Below, piece by piece: positions 46,775 to 54,759 of a stretch of DNA of 64,000 nucleotides. The DNA comes from CAWFXC01 sp963819735. Lineage in GTDB: Bacteria; Actinomycetota; Acidimicrobiia; IMCC26256; DASPTH01. Each line of letters starts with the position of its first letter. Position 1 is the stretch's first letter. The notes under the pieces were generated by a model. The model searched no databases and was not told the origin of the DNA. It saw only the letters and a list, made by a program, of their open reading frames with translations. Position numbers and translations under genes: made by a program. The DNA lies in NCBI GenBank assembly GCA_963819735.1, contig CAWFXC010000003.1, forward strand, positions 186,001-250,000, in the 5' to 3' direction.

Positions 46775-47029
46775 ATGGAAGTCGGGATCAGAGAGCTCAA
46801 GAATCACCTGAGTCGCTACCTCGACCGCGTGCGAGACGGCGATGAGATCGTCGTGACCGATCGCGGTCGGGCCATCGCGCGCGTGGTGCCATTCGGAGAC
46901 GAGCGTGTCCTCGACCGCCTCGTCGCCGACGGTGTCGTGACGCCAGCCCGACGCGAGAAGGAGCGAGCGACGAAACCCATCACCGCGAAGGGATCGGTGT
47001 CGGACCTGGTGGTCGAGCAGCGCAGGTGA
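46775..47029 (+). CDS. Phd/YefM-type antitoxin
   Basis: 84-aa antitoxin. N-terminal DNA-binding fold MEVGIRELKNHLSRYLDRVRDGDEIVVTDRG RAIARVVP (read with the usual Phd break), followed by a flexible C-terminus (ATKPITAKGSVSDLVVEQRR) that would wrap the toxin. RBS GGAG is 7 bases before ATG 46775. The stop overlaps the toxin GTG. Likely to neutralise VapC and repress the operon with it at the twin GTAGCTAC sites. Confidence 0.9.
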   Translation: MEVGIRELKNHLSRYLDRVRDGDEIVVTDRGRAIARVVPFGDERVLDRLVADGVVTPARREKERATKPITAKGSVSDLVVEQRR

Positions 47030-47448
47030 TCGCGTACTTCGACACGTCTGCGGTCGTGCCCTTGCTGATCGCCGAGCACGGGTCACAGATGGCCGGAAGG
47101 CTCTGGGACGCCGCCGATCGAGTCGTGAGCGTCCGGCTCGTCTACCCGGAAGCGCGCGCCGCGCTCGCCCAGGCCGAGCGACTCGACCGAGTGAGCGCTC
47201 GGGATCTTCGCCGTGCGGTCAGGGCGCTCGACTCCCGGTTCGAGGAGATGAACCTCGTCGAGATCGACGACCCCCTCGCTCATCTGGCGGGCGAGAAGGC
47301 CGAGGATCACGGGCTGTGCGGTTACGACGCGGTTCACCTGGCGGCCGCGCTCCGGGTGCACGATCCCGATGTCGTCCTGATCGCCGGCGACCGTGCGCTC
47401 GTCGCCGCCGCGGGTTCCGAAGGTCTCGCCGTCGCGCAGCTCCCGTGA
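47026..47448 (+). CDS. vapC: VapC-type PIN-domain ribonuclease toxin
   Basis: 140-aa PIN-domain RNase. Acidic metal-binding residues: Asp6 (AYFDTSAVVPLL), Glu near 43 (VYPEARAAL), Asp near 103 (GYDAVHLAAAL) and Asp near 122 (AGDRALVAAA). GTG 47026 overlaps the antitoxin stop (GTGA). VapC toxins cut tRNA or rRNA; the target is not predictable. Convergent with the RibD-like gene 14 bases on. Confidence 0.9.
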   Translation: MIAYFDTSAVVPLLIAEHGSQMAGRLWDAADRVVSVRLVYPEARAALAQAERLDRVSARDLRRAVRALDSRFEEMNLVEIDDPLAHLAGEKAEDHGLCGYDAVHLAAALRVHDPDVVLIAGDRALVAAAGSEGLAVAQLP

Positions 47449-47462
47449 GGAGCCACACCCCG

Positions 47463-48110
47463 TCAGCGACGCCAGAAGAGGAGGTGGGTCACCCCGCTCC
47501 GCGGACTCGGCACCACGTCGAGCTCGAACCGGTCGAGGAGGGGCTCGTAGGAGGACCAGAGCCGTTCGCCGCGCTCGAGGTCGAGCGGTGCGACGGCGAA
47601 GTGCATCGTGTCGACGAGGTCGGCGTCGAGGAACTCACGCACCGTCGCGACTCCACCGCCGAGGCGCACGTCCTTGCCGTCGGCTGCTTCCTTCGCCTGA
47701 CGCAACGCCTCCTCGGGCGTGGCGTCGAGGAAGTGGAACGTCGTGTCCGACAACGAGAACGACGGACGCACGTGGTGCGTGAGCACGAACACGGGAGTGT
47801 GGAACGGCGGCTCGTCGCCCCACCAGCCCTTCCACTCCTCGCTCTCCCACGGGCCGCGCTGCGGACCGAACTTGTTGCGGCCCATGATCTCGGCGCCGAT
47901 GTTGTTGGCGAAGTCGCGGGTGAGGAAGTCGTCGAGGCCACGGGTGCCTCCCGGGTCGGTGCGGTTCGGCCAGCTCGCCGTCGCACCCGCCCACGACATC
48001 AGCTCCGCCGGGTTGGCGTGACCGAACGGCCGCTCGAGACTCTGGCCCTCACCCGCACCGAACCCGTCGCGCGACACCGCGAAGTTCTGGACCTTCAGCA
48101 ACTGGATCAT
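47463..48110 (-). CDS. Dihydrofolate reductase / RibD C-terminal domain protein
   Basis: 215-aa protein of the RibD_C (PF01872) fold, NAD(P)H-dependent reductases related to riboflavin reductase and DHFR. N-terminal LLKVQNFAVSRDGFGAG, the cofactor/substrate strand NNIGAEIMGRNKFGP, THHVRPSF and VRLGGGVATVREFLDADLVD near the C-terminus. The reaction is unknown. ATG 48110 overlaps the SRPBCC stop (ATGA), so it is the third gene of the ArsR-SRPBCC-RibD cassette. Confidence 0.88.
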   Translation of the reverse strand: MIQLLKVQNFAVSRDGFGAGEGQSLERPFGHANPAELMSWAGATASWPNRTDPGGTRGLDDFLTRDFANNIGAEIMGRNKFGPQRGPWESEEWKGWWGDEPPFHTPVFVLTHHVRPSFSLSDTTFHFLDATPEEALRQAKEAADGKDVRLGGGVATVREFLDADLVDTMHFAVAPLDLERGERLWSSYEPLLDRFELDVVPSPRSGVTHLLFWRR

Positions 48111-48568
48111 CAGAGCGACGCCTCCAACTGCTTCAGCAGACCAATGGTTCCCTCTTCCCGGCTCGCGTTCGCGGCGTCGCCGTCCTCGAAGTACGCGCCC
48201 TGCTCCGTGAACACGATGCGCGTCGCGGCACCGTCGTCGACCGCGTCGAACTCGATCGTGGTGACCGACACCGACAGCCGCACGTCGTCGTGGTACATGA
48301 CGTACGAGTAGACGATCTGTGAGTCGGGTTCGATGACGTGGTAGTCGGCTTCGAAGCGACTGCTCCATTCGCCCGGCACCTCGCCGGCTGCGGTCTCGTG
48401 GCCGCCCTCGCGGAAGTCGAGCGTGCGGATCGTCGGCGCCCAGTTGTCCGGGCCATGGAACCACCGCGCCTTCAGATCGGGATCGGCGAACGCGGCGAAC
48501 ACTCTTGGCGGCGGTGCCGGGAACGTTCGCTCCACGGAGAACGAAGCGTGGACGATGGGTGGGGTCAT
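48110..48568 (-). CDS. SRPBCC (AHSA1-like) domain protein (cassette 2)
   Basis: 152-aa hydrophobic-ligand-binding fold protein. FSVERTFPAPPPRVFAAFADPDLKARWF starts the domain, with YVMYHDDVRLSVSVTTIEF and FTEQGAYFEDGDAANASREEG later. It resembles the SRPBCC partner in cassette 1 only in fold. Coupled at both ends: four bases from the regulator stop and an ATGA overlap into the RibD-like gene. Confidence 0.88.
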   Translation of the reverse strand: MTPPIVHASFSVERTFPAPPPRVFAAFADPDLKARWFHGPDNWAPTIRTLDFREGGHETAAGEVPGEWSSRFEADYHVIEPDSQIVYSYVMYHDDVRLSVSVTTIEFDAVDDGAATRIVFTEQGAYFEDGDAANASREEGTIGLLKQLEASL

Positions 48569-48572
48569 GTGG

Positions 48573-48908
48573 TCACTCCTGTTCGCGGGTCGACGGTTCG
48601 GGGGTGGGCTCGGCGAGGACCGCGGCGAGGCGGTCGAGTTGGCTCTCGACGCGGGCGCGTCGCGCGGCCAACCACGCTTCCGCGGCGCGGAGGCCCGCAG
48701 GGTCGGCCTGCACCGTGCGCACCCGGCCGATCTTCTGCGTGGTGACGAGCCCCGCGGCCTCGAGCACCTGCACGTGCTGGACGACGGCGGCCAGCGTCAT
48801 GGCGAACGGTTTCGCCAACTCGCTCACCGACGCGGGCCCGTCGCAGAGCCGTTCGACGACGGCCCGACGGGTCGGATCAGCGAGCGCCTGGAACGCCTGG
48901 TCGAGCAT
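48573..48908 (-). CDS. ArsR-family winged-helix regulator (cassette 2)
   Basis: 111-aa repressor-type protein: MLDQAFQALADPTRRAVVERLCDGPASVSELAKPF, recognition helix MTLAAVVQHVQVLEAAGLV. Same non-metal subgroup as the cassette 1 regulator. ATG 48908 is preferred; a GTG at 48938 would add ten unconserved residues. It is ~20 bases downstream of a TTGACT-N17-CATGCT promoter containing a palindrome (48942-48957), so it is probably self-regulated. The two cassettes point at each other, with the toxin-antitoxin pair between. Confidence 0.88.
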   Translation of the reverse strand: MLDQAFQALADPTRRAVVERLCDGPASVSELAKPFAMTLAAVVQHVQVLEAAGLVTTQKIGRVRTVQADPAGLRAAEAWLAARRARVESQLDRLAAVLAEPTPEPSTREQE

Positions 48909-48941
48909 GCCGCCACAGCATGCCGGACCTCGCACCAACAG

Positions 48942-48957
48942 TCAAGTCATTACTTGA
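48942..48957 (-). promoter_or_regulatory. Palindromic operator in the cassette 2 ArsR promoter
   Basis: tcaagt (48942-48947) and acttga (48952-48957) form a perfect 6-base inverted repeat around catt. It overlaps the -35 (TTGACT on the minus strand, 48945-48940). Confidence 0.7.
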
Positions 48958-48964
48958 GTGTTAC

Positions 48965-50146
48965 CTAGATCGGGTCGTTCGGCGCCAGGTAGGCGGCGAC
49001 CGCCTTGAAGATCTCGGAGGCGATGCTGGTGCCCTCAGCTGCCTTCGGGCCGTGCGTGTTGTCGATCACGATCGAGATCTTCTGCGCCGGCAGGTACGCG
49101 GCGATCCCCGCGTACCCGTTGAAGACCGGGTTCTGGAGGACCCAGCCGCCGCCGACGGCGACCCCGAGTCCGTAGCCGATCTGGGTGGGTGCACCCGGGA
49201 GGCCCTTCGACAAGTCCGCGACCTGCTGGCTGGCGGCCGACTTCGACAGCAGCTTGCCGCTGCCGACCGCCTTGATGAGGGTGGTCATGTCCTTGGCCGT
49301 CGAGGTCATGATGAGCCCGTCGCCGAGACCCCACGACGGGCTCCATCCGGTCGACTCCTCGTAGATGCCCCGCTCCGAGGTGTAGGCGTGCAGTGCCGGC
49401 GCCGGGATGGCCGGGTCCTTCGTGATCTTCGTCTCGGTGAGCCCCAGCGGGCCGAGGAACTTCTGCTGCAACAGCTCGGTGATCGACTTCCCGGTGACCT
49501 TCTGCACGACGTTGCCGAGCAGGATGAAGTTGGTGTGCGCGTAGTGGAAGCACGCGCCCGGATCGCAGACAATCGGCAGCGCGAACGCGTAGTGCAGCAG
49601 CTCGTCGTCGGTCCACTGCCGGAACGGCTCCGCGAGCTGCGCGGCCTGGAACGGCGGGTTCTCCTGGATGTAGTCGGGATAGCCCGAGGTGACGCTCGAG
49701 AGCATCCGCAACGTCACCTTGTCGGCGTTGGGGTAGTCGGGGTACCACTTCGAGAGCGTGTCGTCGAGGCTGAGCTTGCCCTGTTCCTGCAGCTGCAGCA
49801 CGAGGGTTGTGAGCATCGGGATCGCCATCGAGCCCGGGCGCCACTTCATGTCCGGCGTCACCGGTACACCGACCTGGGAGATCCCGAGACCCTTGTCGAC
49901 GACGGTGTCGTTGCCGACGTCGACGCGCAGGACCACGCCCTTGGCGTCTTCCTTCTGCATGACGCCCTGGGTGATCGAGACGATCTGCTTCGACACCTCG
50001 GCTTTGCTCGTGCAGGTGCCGCCGACGTCGACCTGTTTCGATGAGCACCTCGCGCTGGTCGCCGCGCCCGCGGCCACGGGCAGTGCAGTCGCGACGACGC
50101 ACACGATCGCCGCACCGACGACACCGCGCACACCGGACCTCTTCAT
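48965..50146 (-). CDS. Secreted serine hydrolase (beta-lactamase/DD-peptidase fold) with altered active site
   Basis: 393-aa exported protein with a signal peptide (residues ~1-29, Ala-rich) and the class C beta-lactamase / DD-peptidase fold. The usual SxxK reads SMAI here (Ser106, Ile109 where Lys is expected), YxN reads YAH (Tyr202, His204), and the HTG/KTG box reads HGP (near 364). The rest of the fold (DDTLSKWYPDYPNADKVTLRMLSSVTSG, LLGNVVQKVTGKS) is well kept. It may be a non-catalytic binding protein or an esterase-like variant. ATG 50146 overlaps the upstream LLM stop by one base (TGATG). Confidence 0.85.
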   Translation of the reverse strand: MKRSGVRGVVGAAIVCVVATALPVAAGAATSARCSSKQVDVGGTCTSKAEVSKQIVSITQGVMQKEDAKGVVLRVDVGNDTVVDKGLGISQVGVPVTPDMKWRPGSMAIPMLTTLVLQLQEQGKLSLDDTLSKWYPDYPNADKVTLRMLSSVTSGYPDYIQENPPFQAAQLAEPFRQWTDDELLHYAFALPIVCDPGACFHYAHTNFILLGNVVQKVTGKSITELLQQKFLGPLGLTETKITKDPAIPAPALHAYTSERGIYEESTGWSPSWGLGDGLIMTSTAKDMTTLIKAVGSGKLLSKSAASQQVADLSKGLPGAPTQIGYGLGVAVGGGWVLQNPVFNGYAGIAAYLPAQKISIVIDNTHGPKAAEGTSIASEIFKAVAAYLAPNDPI

Positions 50147-51117
50147 CACGTCCTGCCTCCTGAAGGGAGAACGACGTGCAGCAGGGGCAGGACCGCTTCT
50201 CCGTACGCGGCGAGCCCCTCCTCGTACGCGCGGCGGCTCGGGGCGGGCAGCCCGACGATGAACCCGGTGACACCGAGTTCGCTCACGTCGTTCGCATGCT
50301 CGACGAGCCCGTCGGACGAGAAGCCGGCACTTCCCGGGATGAACGGCACCATCGGATACACGAGCACGTCAAACGACGAACGCCGTCCCGCAAGGCCGAG
50401 TCCCTCGCGACGCGCCGTGGCGCACTCGTCGTCAAGGCGCGCGAACAGCCGCCGGAGATCGTCGAGGTCTTCGAGATGCGCGGAGTGGCGGCGGTTGCCG
50501 AGTGCGCGCGGGTTGGGCAGCGGCAGCCAGCCATCGCCGAAGCGGGCGGCGCGTCGCAGCGCGCGTCCAGAGTTGCCGCCCACCCAGATCGGCGGACGGG
50601 GCTGTTGCAACGGCGCCGGTCGCATGGTGTTCCCGCGCGCTTCGAAACCGTCGCCCGCGAAGCGCACCGACTCACCCGACCACGCCGCGGTGATCGCCGC
50701 GATCGCCTCGTCGAAGCGGTCGTTGCGGCCCTCGAACTCGACACCCAGAGCGCGGAACTCCCCTTCCAGGTAACCCGCGCCGACCCCGAGATCGAGCCGT
50801 CCACCGGAGAGCACGTCGAGGCTCGCGGCCGCCCTCGCCGCCAGGAACGGATTGCGGTACGGGAGCACGCAGAGGTTGGTGAGCACGCGGAGGCGCGTCG
50901 TGGCCGCGGCGGCGAAGGAGAGCCCGACGAACGGGTCGAGGGCCTGGTGGCCGCCGCTCGCGAGCCAGTCGTCGTCGGGAAAGGGATGCTCGGTGGAGTA
51001 CACGCCGTCGAAGCCGGCCGCCTCGGCGGCGCGGGCGATGGCGGCGACGCCCTCGGCGCTCACGAACTCCGTCCCGAGGTCGACATGGTCGGTGGGCAGG
51101 GCGACGTAGACCTTCAT
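50146..51117 (-). CDS. LLM-class F420-dependent oxidoreductase
   Basis: 323-aa luciferase-like monooxygenase-fold enzyme, of the kind that uses coenzyme F420 (or FMN) in actinobacteria. Segments: FDGVYSTEHPFPDDDW, RLRVLTNLCVLPYRNPFLAARAAASLD, LGVGAGYLEGEFRALGVEFEGR and PPIWVGGNSGRALRRAARFGDGWLP, all hallmarks. I chose ATG 51117; another ATG at 51135 adds six residues. Coupled to the serine hydrolase gene. Substrate unknown; nearby Rieske and BVMO genes suggest degradation of a cyclic or aromatic compound. Confidence 0.9.
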   Translation of the reverse strand: MKVYVALPTDHVDLGTEFVSAEGVAAIARAAEAAGFDGVYSTEHPFPDDDWLASGGHQALDPFVGLSFAAAATTRLRVLTNLCVLPYRNPFLAARAAASLDVLSGGRLDLGVGAGYLEGEFRALGVEFEGRNDRFDEAIAAITAAWSGESVRFAGDGFEARGNTMRPAPLQQPRPPIWVGGNSGRALRRAARFGDGWLPLPNPRALGNRRHSAHLEDLDDLRRLFARLDDECATARREGLGLAGRRSSFDVLVYPMVPFIPGSAGFSSDGLVEHANDVSELGVTGFIVGLPAPSRRAYEEGLAAYGEAVLPLLHVVLPSGGRT

Positions 51118-51221
51118 GCCCACATCCTTCTCCATCGAGTACCCGCTCGTCCGGACATCCCCGATGTGTTACGAAGGACAACGCGGTTCTTCCCACAACG
51201 CCCGCAACGAGGGGGACGGTC

Positions 51222-52445
51222 GTGTTGACGCACGAGCAGAACGAACGGCTGACGCGAGTGGAGGGGGACGTTCCGATGGGGCGGCTCATGCGTGAGCACT
51301 ACTGGATCCCCACGCTCCTCTCCGCGCAGCTCGAGGCCGACGGCGCGCCGCAGCGCGTGCGCCTCCTCGGCGAAGACCACGTCGCCTTCCGCGCCCGCGA
51401 CGGCCGGGTCGGCTTCTTCGCCGAGGCGTGTCCGCACCGCGGTTGCTCGCTCGTGCTGGCGCGCAACGAGGACTGCGGGCTGCGGTGCATCTTCCACGGC
51501 TGGAAGATCGACGTCGGCGGGTTCGTCAGCGACGTGCCCACCCACGCGCCGAATCCCGAGGCCTTCGCGGCCAAGGTGCCGGTCGAGCACCACCCGGTGC
51601 ACGAGGGCGGCGGCATCGTCTGGGTGTGGCTCGGCGAGACGCCCGCTCCCCCGTTCCCCGAGTTGCCGTTCACCGCGCTCGACGAGCGCCAGGTGTGGAT
51701 GACGATCACCAAGGCGTACTGCAACTGGTTGCAGGGAGTGGAGGCCACACTCGACAGCGCGCACGTCGGCACGCTGCACGAGGCGTACATCACCCGGTGG
51801 GCCGACACCGGCGACAAGCCGCTCGCCAACACACTCGAGGCCTTGGCGCCGCGCTACGACGTCGAGCACACGAACTACGGCCTCGACGCGATCGCGCTCC
51901 GCCCCCTGCCCGACGGCAGCACCTACCTCCGCACCACCACGTGGATCGCGCCGTTCGTCAGCATCGTCCCCGGTTCGGGCGGGCCGCACGTTGTGTTCAT
52001 CGCGTCACCGATCGACGACACCCATCACAACCTCTTCTACGGGTCGTTCAGCGACGAGGAGATCCACGACGGGGTGCATCAACCCGGGTTCATGGACACG
52101 ATCACCGGCGACCGGCCCTACGACCCCTTCAACCTCGGCGGCTTCACCGGCTCGCGCGACGACAACTACGGGCAGGACCGCGACGCGATGCGCCGCGGTC
52201 ACTTCAGCGGCTTCACCGGCAACCTCCTGCAGGAGGACATGGTCACGCAGGCGAGCATGGGCCCGATCGTCGACCGCACGAAGGAGCACCTCTCGACCGC
52301 CGACGTCGCCGTCATCCAGGCGCGGCGGCTCCTCCTGCAGGCGCTCGACGACATGGAGGCCGGTCGACCCGTGGTCGGCTGCGGTCCCGGCCTGGATCAC
52401 CGCAACGTCGTTCCGGTCGACAAGATCCTGCCGGCGCGCACCTGA
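51222..52445 (+). CDS. Rieske [2Fe-2S] ring-hydroxylating oxygenase alpha subunit
   Basis: 407-aa mononuclear-iron oxygenase. Rieske ligands Cys70-x-His72 (ACPHRGC) and Cys89-x2-His92 (CIFHGWKID). The catalytic iron site is in EATLDSAHVGTLHE (D-x2-H-x4-H pattern), with RTTTWIAPFVS later. It resembles phenoxybenzoate/phthalate-type alpha subunits that act without a beta subunit. RBS GAGGGGG precedes GTG 51222. No ferredoxin or reductase gene is adjacent, so electron donors must be encoded elsewhere. Confidence 0.9.
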   Translation: MLTHEQNERLTRVEGDVPMGRLMREHYWIPTLLSAQLEADGAPQRVRLLGEDHVAFRARDGRVGFFAEACPHRGCSLVLARNEDCGLRCIFHGWKIDVGGFVSDVPTHAPNPEAFAAKVPVEHHPVHEGGGIVWVWLGETPAPPFPELPFTALDERQVWMTITKAYCNWLQGVEATLDSAHVGTLHEAYITRWADTGDKPLANTLEALAPRYDVEHTNYGLDAIALRPLPDGSTYLRTTTWIAPFVSIVPGSGGPHVVFIASPIDDTHHNLFYGSFSDEEIHDGVHQPGFMDTITGDRPYDPFNLGGFTGSRDDNYGQDRDAMRRGHFSGFTGNLLQEDMVTQASMGPIVDRTKEHLSTADVAVIQARRLLLQALDDMEAGRPVVGCGPGLDHRNVVPVDKILPART

Positions 52446-52498
52446 GCTCGCCCACGGCCGCCGGCATCAACATCTCGTTCCTCCAGGCCGACGCGTCA

Positions 52499-52523
52499 CA
52501 CGAGTCTTCGTCATCACGAGTCT
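52499..52523. repeat. 9-bp direct repeat upstream of the BVMO gene
   Basis: cacgagtct at 52499-52507 and 52515-52523, 16 bases apart, in the 248-base gap between the Rieske and BVMO genes. Possible tandem regulator half-sites; nothing else is recognised in this gap apart from the BVMO RBS (aggagg). Confidence 0.45.
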
Positions 52524-52693
52524 CCGAGCGTGGCGAACGACCGTGTGGCGCAAACGCGTTCGGGCCGGCGATGGCGCCCGATACGCAAAGCTGGTCGGCA
52601 TGCGAGACTCGCGCCTGTACGCCGAGCCGGGACGCACGGACTCGACGTCCCCGGTAGAAACTGACGCCACGGAAGCCGACCAGGAGGTGCCAG

Positions 52694-54622
52694 ATGGCGA
52701 TGGGGCGCTCGGAGTCGCACGTGCGCGAGGAGTTGCTCGCGGCGTCCGACGAGGTCATCGAAGACGCGGTCGTCCACGCCGACCTGGCGGCGCTGCGCGG
52801 GCTGGTGTATCAGCTCACCGGCGACGACGAGGTGGCGCGAGCACGCCTGAACATCGACGATGCTGCCACCGCCCTCCTCGGCGGCAACGATGACACGGAG
52901 CTCCTGCGGCGGAAGGCCGCCGAGTTCCTGAAGGCCTACCGCGACCGGGGTGCCGGCGAGATCTCGATCGGCCCCGAGGAGCGTCTGCCGACCAGCCTCC
53001 GTCTGGCGAGCCACTTCCAGCTCGCAGACGAGGACATGGGCCTCTGGATCGAGGAGCTCGCATTGGATCCGTGGGCTCGTGGGCTCGAGTGGAAGACGCC
53101 GCCGTCGTCGGAGCAGCTCGAGGCGTTCAACGTCGTCGTCATCGGAAGTGGGCTCGGCGGCCTCAACGCGGCGATCCAGCTGAAGCGCGCCGGCATCCCC
53201 TTCACCGTCGTGGAGAAGAACCCCGACGTCGGCGGCACCTGGTGGGAGAACCGGTATCCCGGCTGTCGGGTCGACACCGCGAGCCGTTCCTACACGAACC
53301 TGTTCGGCGTCGACTGGAGCTATCCCTACTCGCACTGCCCGGCGTCCGAGAACGAGCGCTACTTCCAGTGGGTCACCGACACGTACGGGCTGCGTGACGA
53401 CATCGTGTTCGACACCGAGGTGCGATCGATGGCCTGGGACGAGGACACGAGCGAGTGGCAGGTGTCCGTCGACGGTCCCGACGGTGAGCGTGTGCTGCGC
53501 GCCAATGCCGTCATCACCGCGGTCGGTTTCCTGAACCGTCCGAAGCTGCCCGACATCGAAGGCATGTCCGACTTCCGCGGCCCCTCCTTCCACTCGGCGC
53601 GGTGGCCGCAGGGCCTCGGGACCGAGGGCAAGCGCGTCGCCGTCATCGGCACCGGGGCGAGCGGCTACCAGATGATCCCCGAGATCGCGCTCGACGCCGA
53701 GCACGTCGTCGTCTTTCAACGCACGCCGCAGTGGCTGATGCCGACGCCCGGCTACCGCACGCCCTACCCGCCGCAGGTGAACTGGCTCGACCGCAACCTC
53801 CCCTTCTACAGCAACTTCATGCGGTTTCAGGCCGCCATCTCGATCCGCTTCCTCTCGGACTTCAGCGAGATCGATCCCGACTTCGACGATCCCAACGCGT
53901 GCAGCGCGGGGAACAAGACGATGCGGGACACGTGCCTCGCGTTCCTCGAGCGCAAGCTGGGCGACGACCCTGAGCTCGTGCGCACGATGACGCCGCCGCA
54001 CCCCTATCTCTCCGCGCGTCCGCTCGCGGTGGACGCCGAGTACAGCGTCCTCGACGCGATCAAGCGAGACAACGTCACGCTCGTGACCGACGGGATCCGC
54101 CGCGTCACCGAGACGGGCATCGAGACCCTCACCGGCGAGCACCACGACGTCGACGTGATCGTCTACGCGACCGGCTTCCACGCGACGGAGTACCTGTTCC
54201 CGATGACGATCATCGGACGCGACGGCGTGACCATCGAGAAAACCTGGGCCGAGGGCGGCGCTCGCGCGTACCTCGGGTGCATGGTGCCGGGCTTCCCGAA
54301 CCTCTGGATGGTCTACGGGCCGAACACGAATGGCGGCATGCACCCGGCGAGCTTCCACGAGGTGGTCGCGCGCTACGCCCTCGAGTGCATGGAGCACCTG
54401 ATCGTCGACGACCGACGCGAGGTCGAGGTCACCGAGGAGGCGTACTGGAGGTACAACCGCATCCTCGACGAGCGAAACGCCAACAAGGTGTGGAGCGACC
54501 CGCGCGCGCACAACTACTACTGGACCGAGTTCGGCCGCTCAGCGGTGATGTGCCCCTTCTATCCGTGGGAGATCTGGCATTCCTTGCGTCACCCGTCGTA
54601 CGACGAACTCGTGGTGCGGTAG
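52694..54622 (+). CDS. Baeyer-Villiger-type flavin monooxygenase with N-terminal extension
   Basis: 642-aa FAD/NADPH monooxygenase. FAD motif GSGLGG at 151-156, GGTWWENRYPGCRVD, the BVMO fingerprint FRGPSFHSARWP (about 295-306), and the NADP motif GTGASG. An ATGFHATEYLFPMTI segment ends the catalytic core. About 145 residues precede the FAD motif, as in the longer cyclopentadecanone/phenylacetone-type enzymes. RBS AGGAGG is ahead of ATG 52694. Substrate unknown; it may follow the Rieske oxygenase in a ketone-cleaving pathway. Confidence 0.92.
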   Translation: MAMGRSESHVREELLAASDEVIEDAVVHADLAALRGLVYQLTGDDEVARARLNIDDAATALLGGNDDTELLRRKAAEFLKAYRDRGAGEISIGPEERLPTSLRLASHFQLADEDMGLWIEELALDPWARGLEWKTPPSSEQLEAFNVVVIGSGLGGLNAAIQLKRAGIPFTVVEKNPDVGGTWWENRYPGCRVDTASRSYTNLFGVDWSYPYSHCPASENERYFQWVTDTYGLRDDIVFDTEVRSMAWDEDTSEWQVSVDGPDGERVLRANAVITAVGFLNRPKLPDIEGMSDFRGPSFHSARWPQGLGTEGKRVAVIGTGASGYQMIPEIALDAEHVVVFQRTPQWLMPTPGYRTPYPPQVNWLDRNLPFYSNFMRFQAAISIRFLSDFSEIDPDFDDPNACSAGNKTMRDTCLAFLERKLGDDPELVRTMTPPHPYLSARPLAVDAEYSVLDAIKRDNVTLVTDGIRRVTETGIETLTGEHHDVDVIVYATGFHATEYLFPMTIIGRDGVTIEKTWAEGGARAYLGCMVPGFPNLWMVYGPNTNGGMHPASFHEVVARYALECMEHLIVDDRREVEVTEEAYWRYNRILDERNANKVWSDPRAHNYYWTEFGRSAVMCPFYPWEIWHSLRHPSYDELVVR

Positions 54623-54759
54623 GACGAGACAACTCCCCGGGGCCGACCGCTTGGTGGATCAAACGCAGCCGTGTCGCCCGGTGCAAGACCGATGTCACTT
54701 CGTGCAGGATCGCATGCCCTCCGCCGCAAGATCGGCGAGTCATTCAGTGCATGGTCGCA

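Noticed and set aside
48965..50146. Beta-lactamase conferring resistance
   Set aside because: The SxxK, YxN and KTG-type boxes are all altered, so activity on beta-lactams is doubtful.
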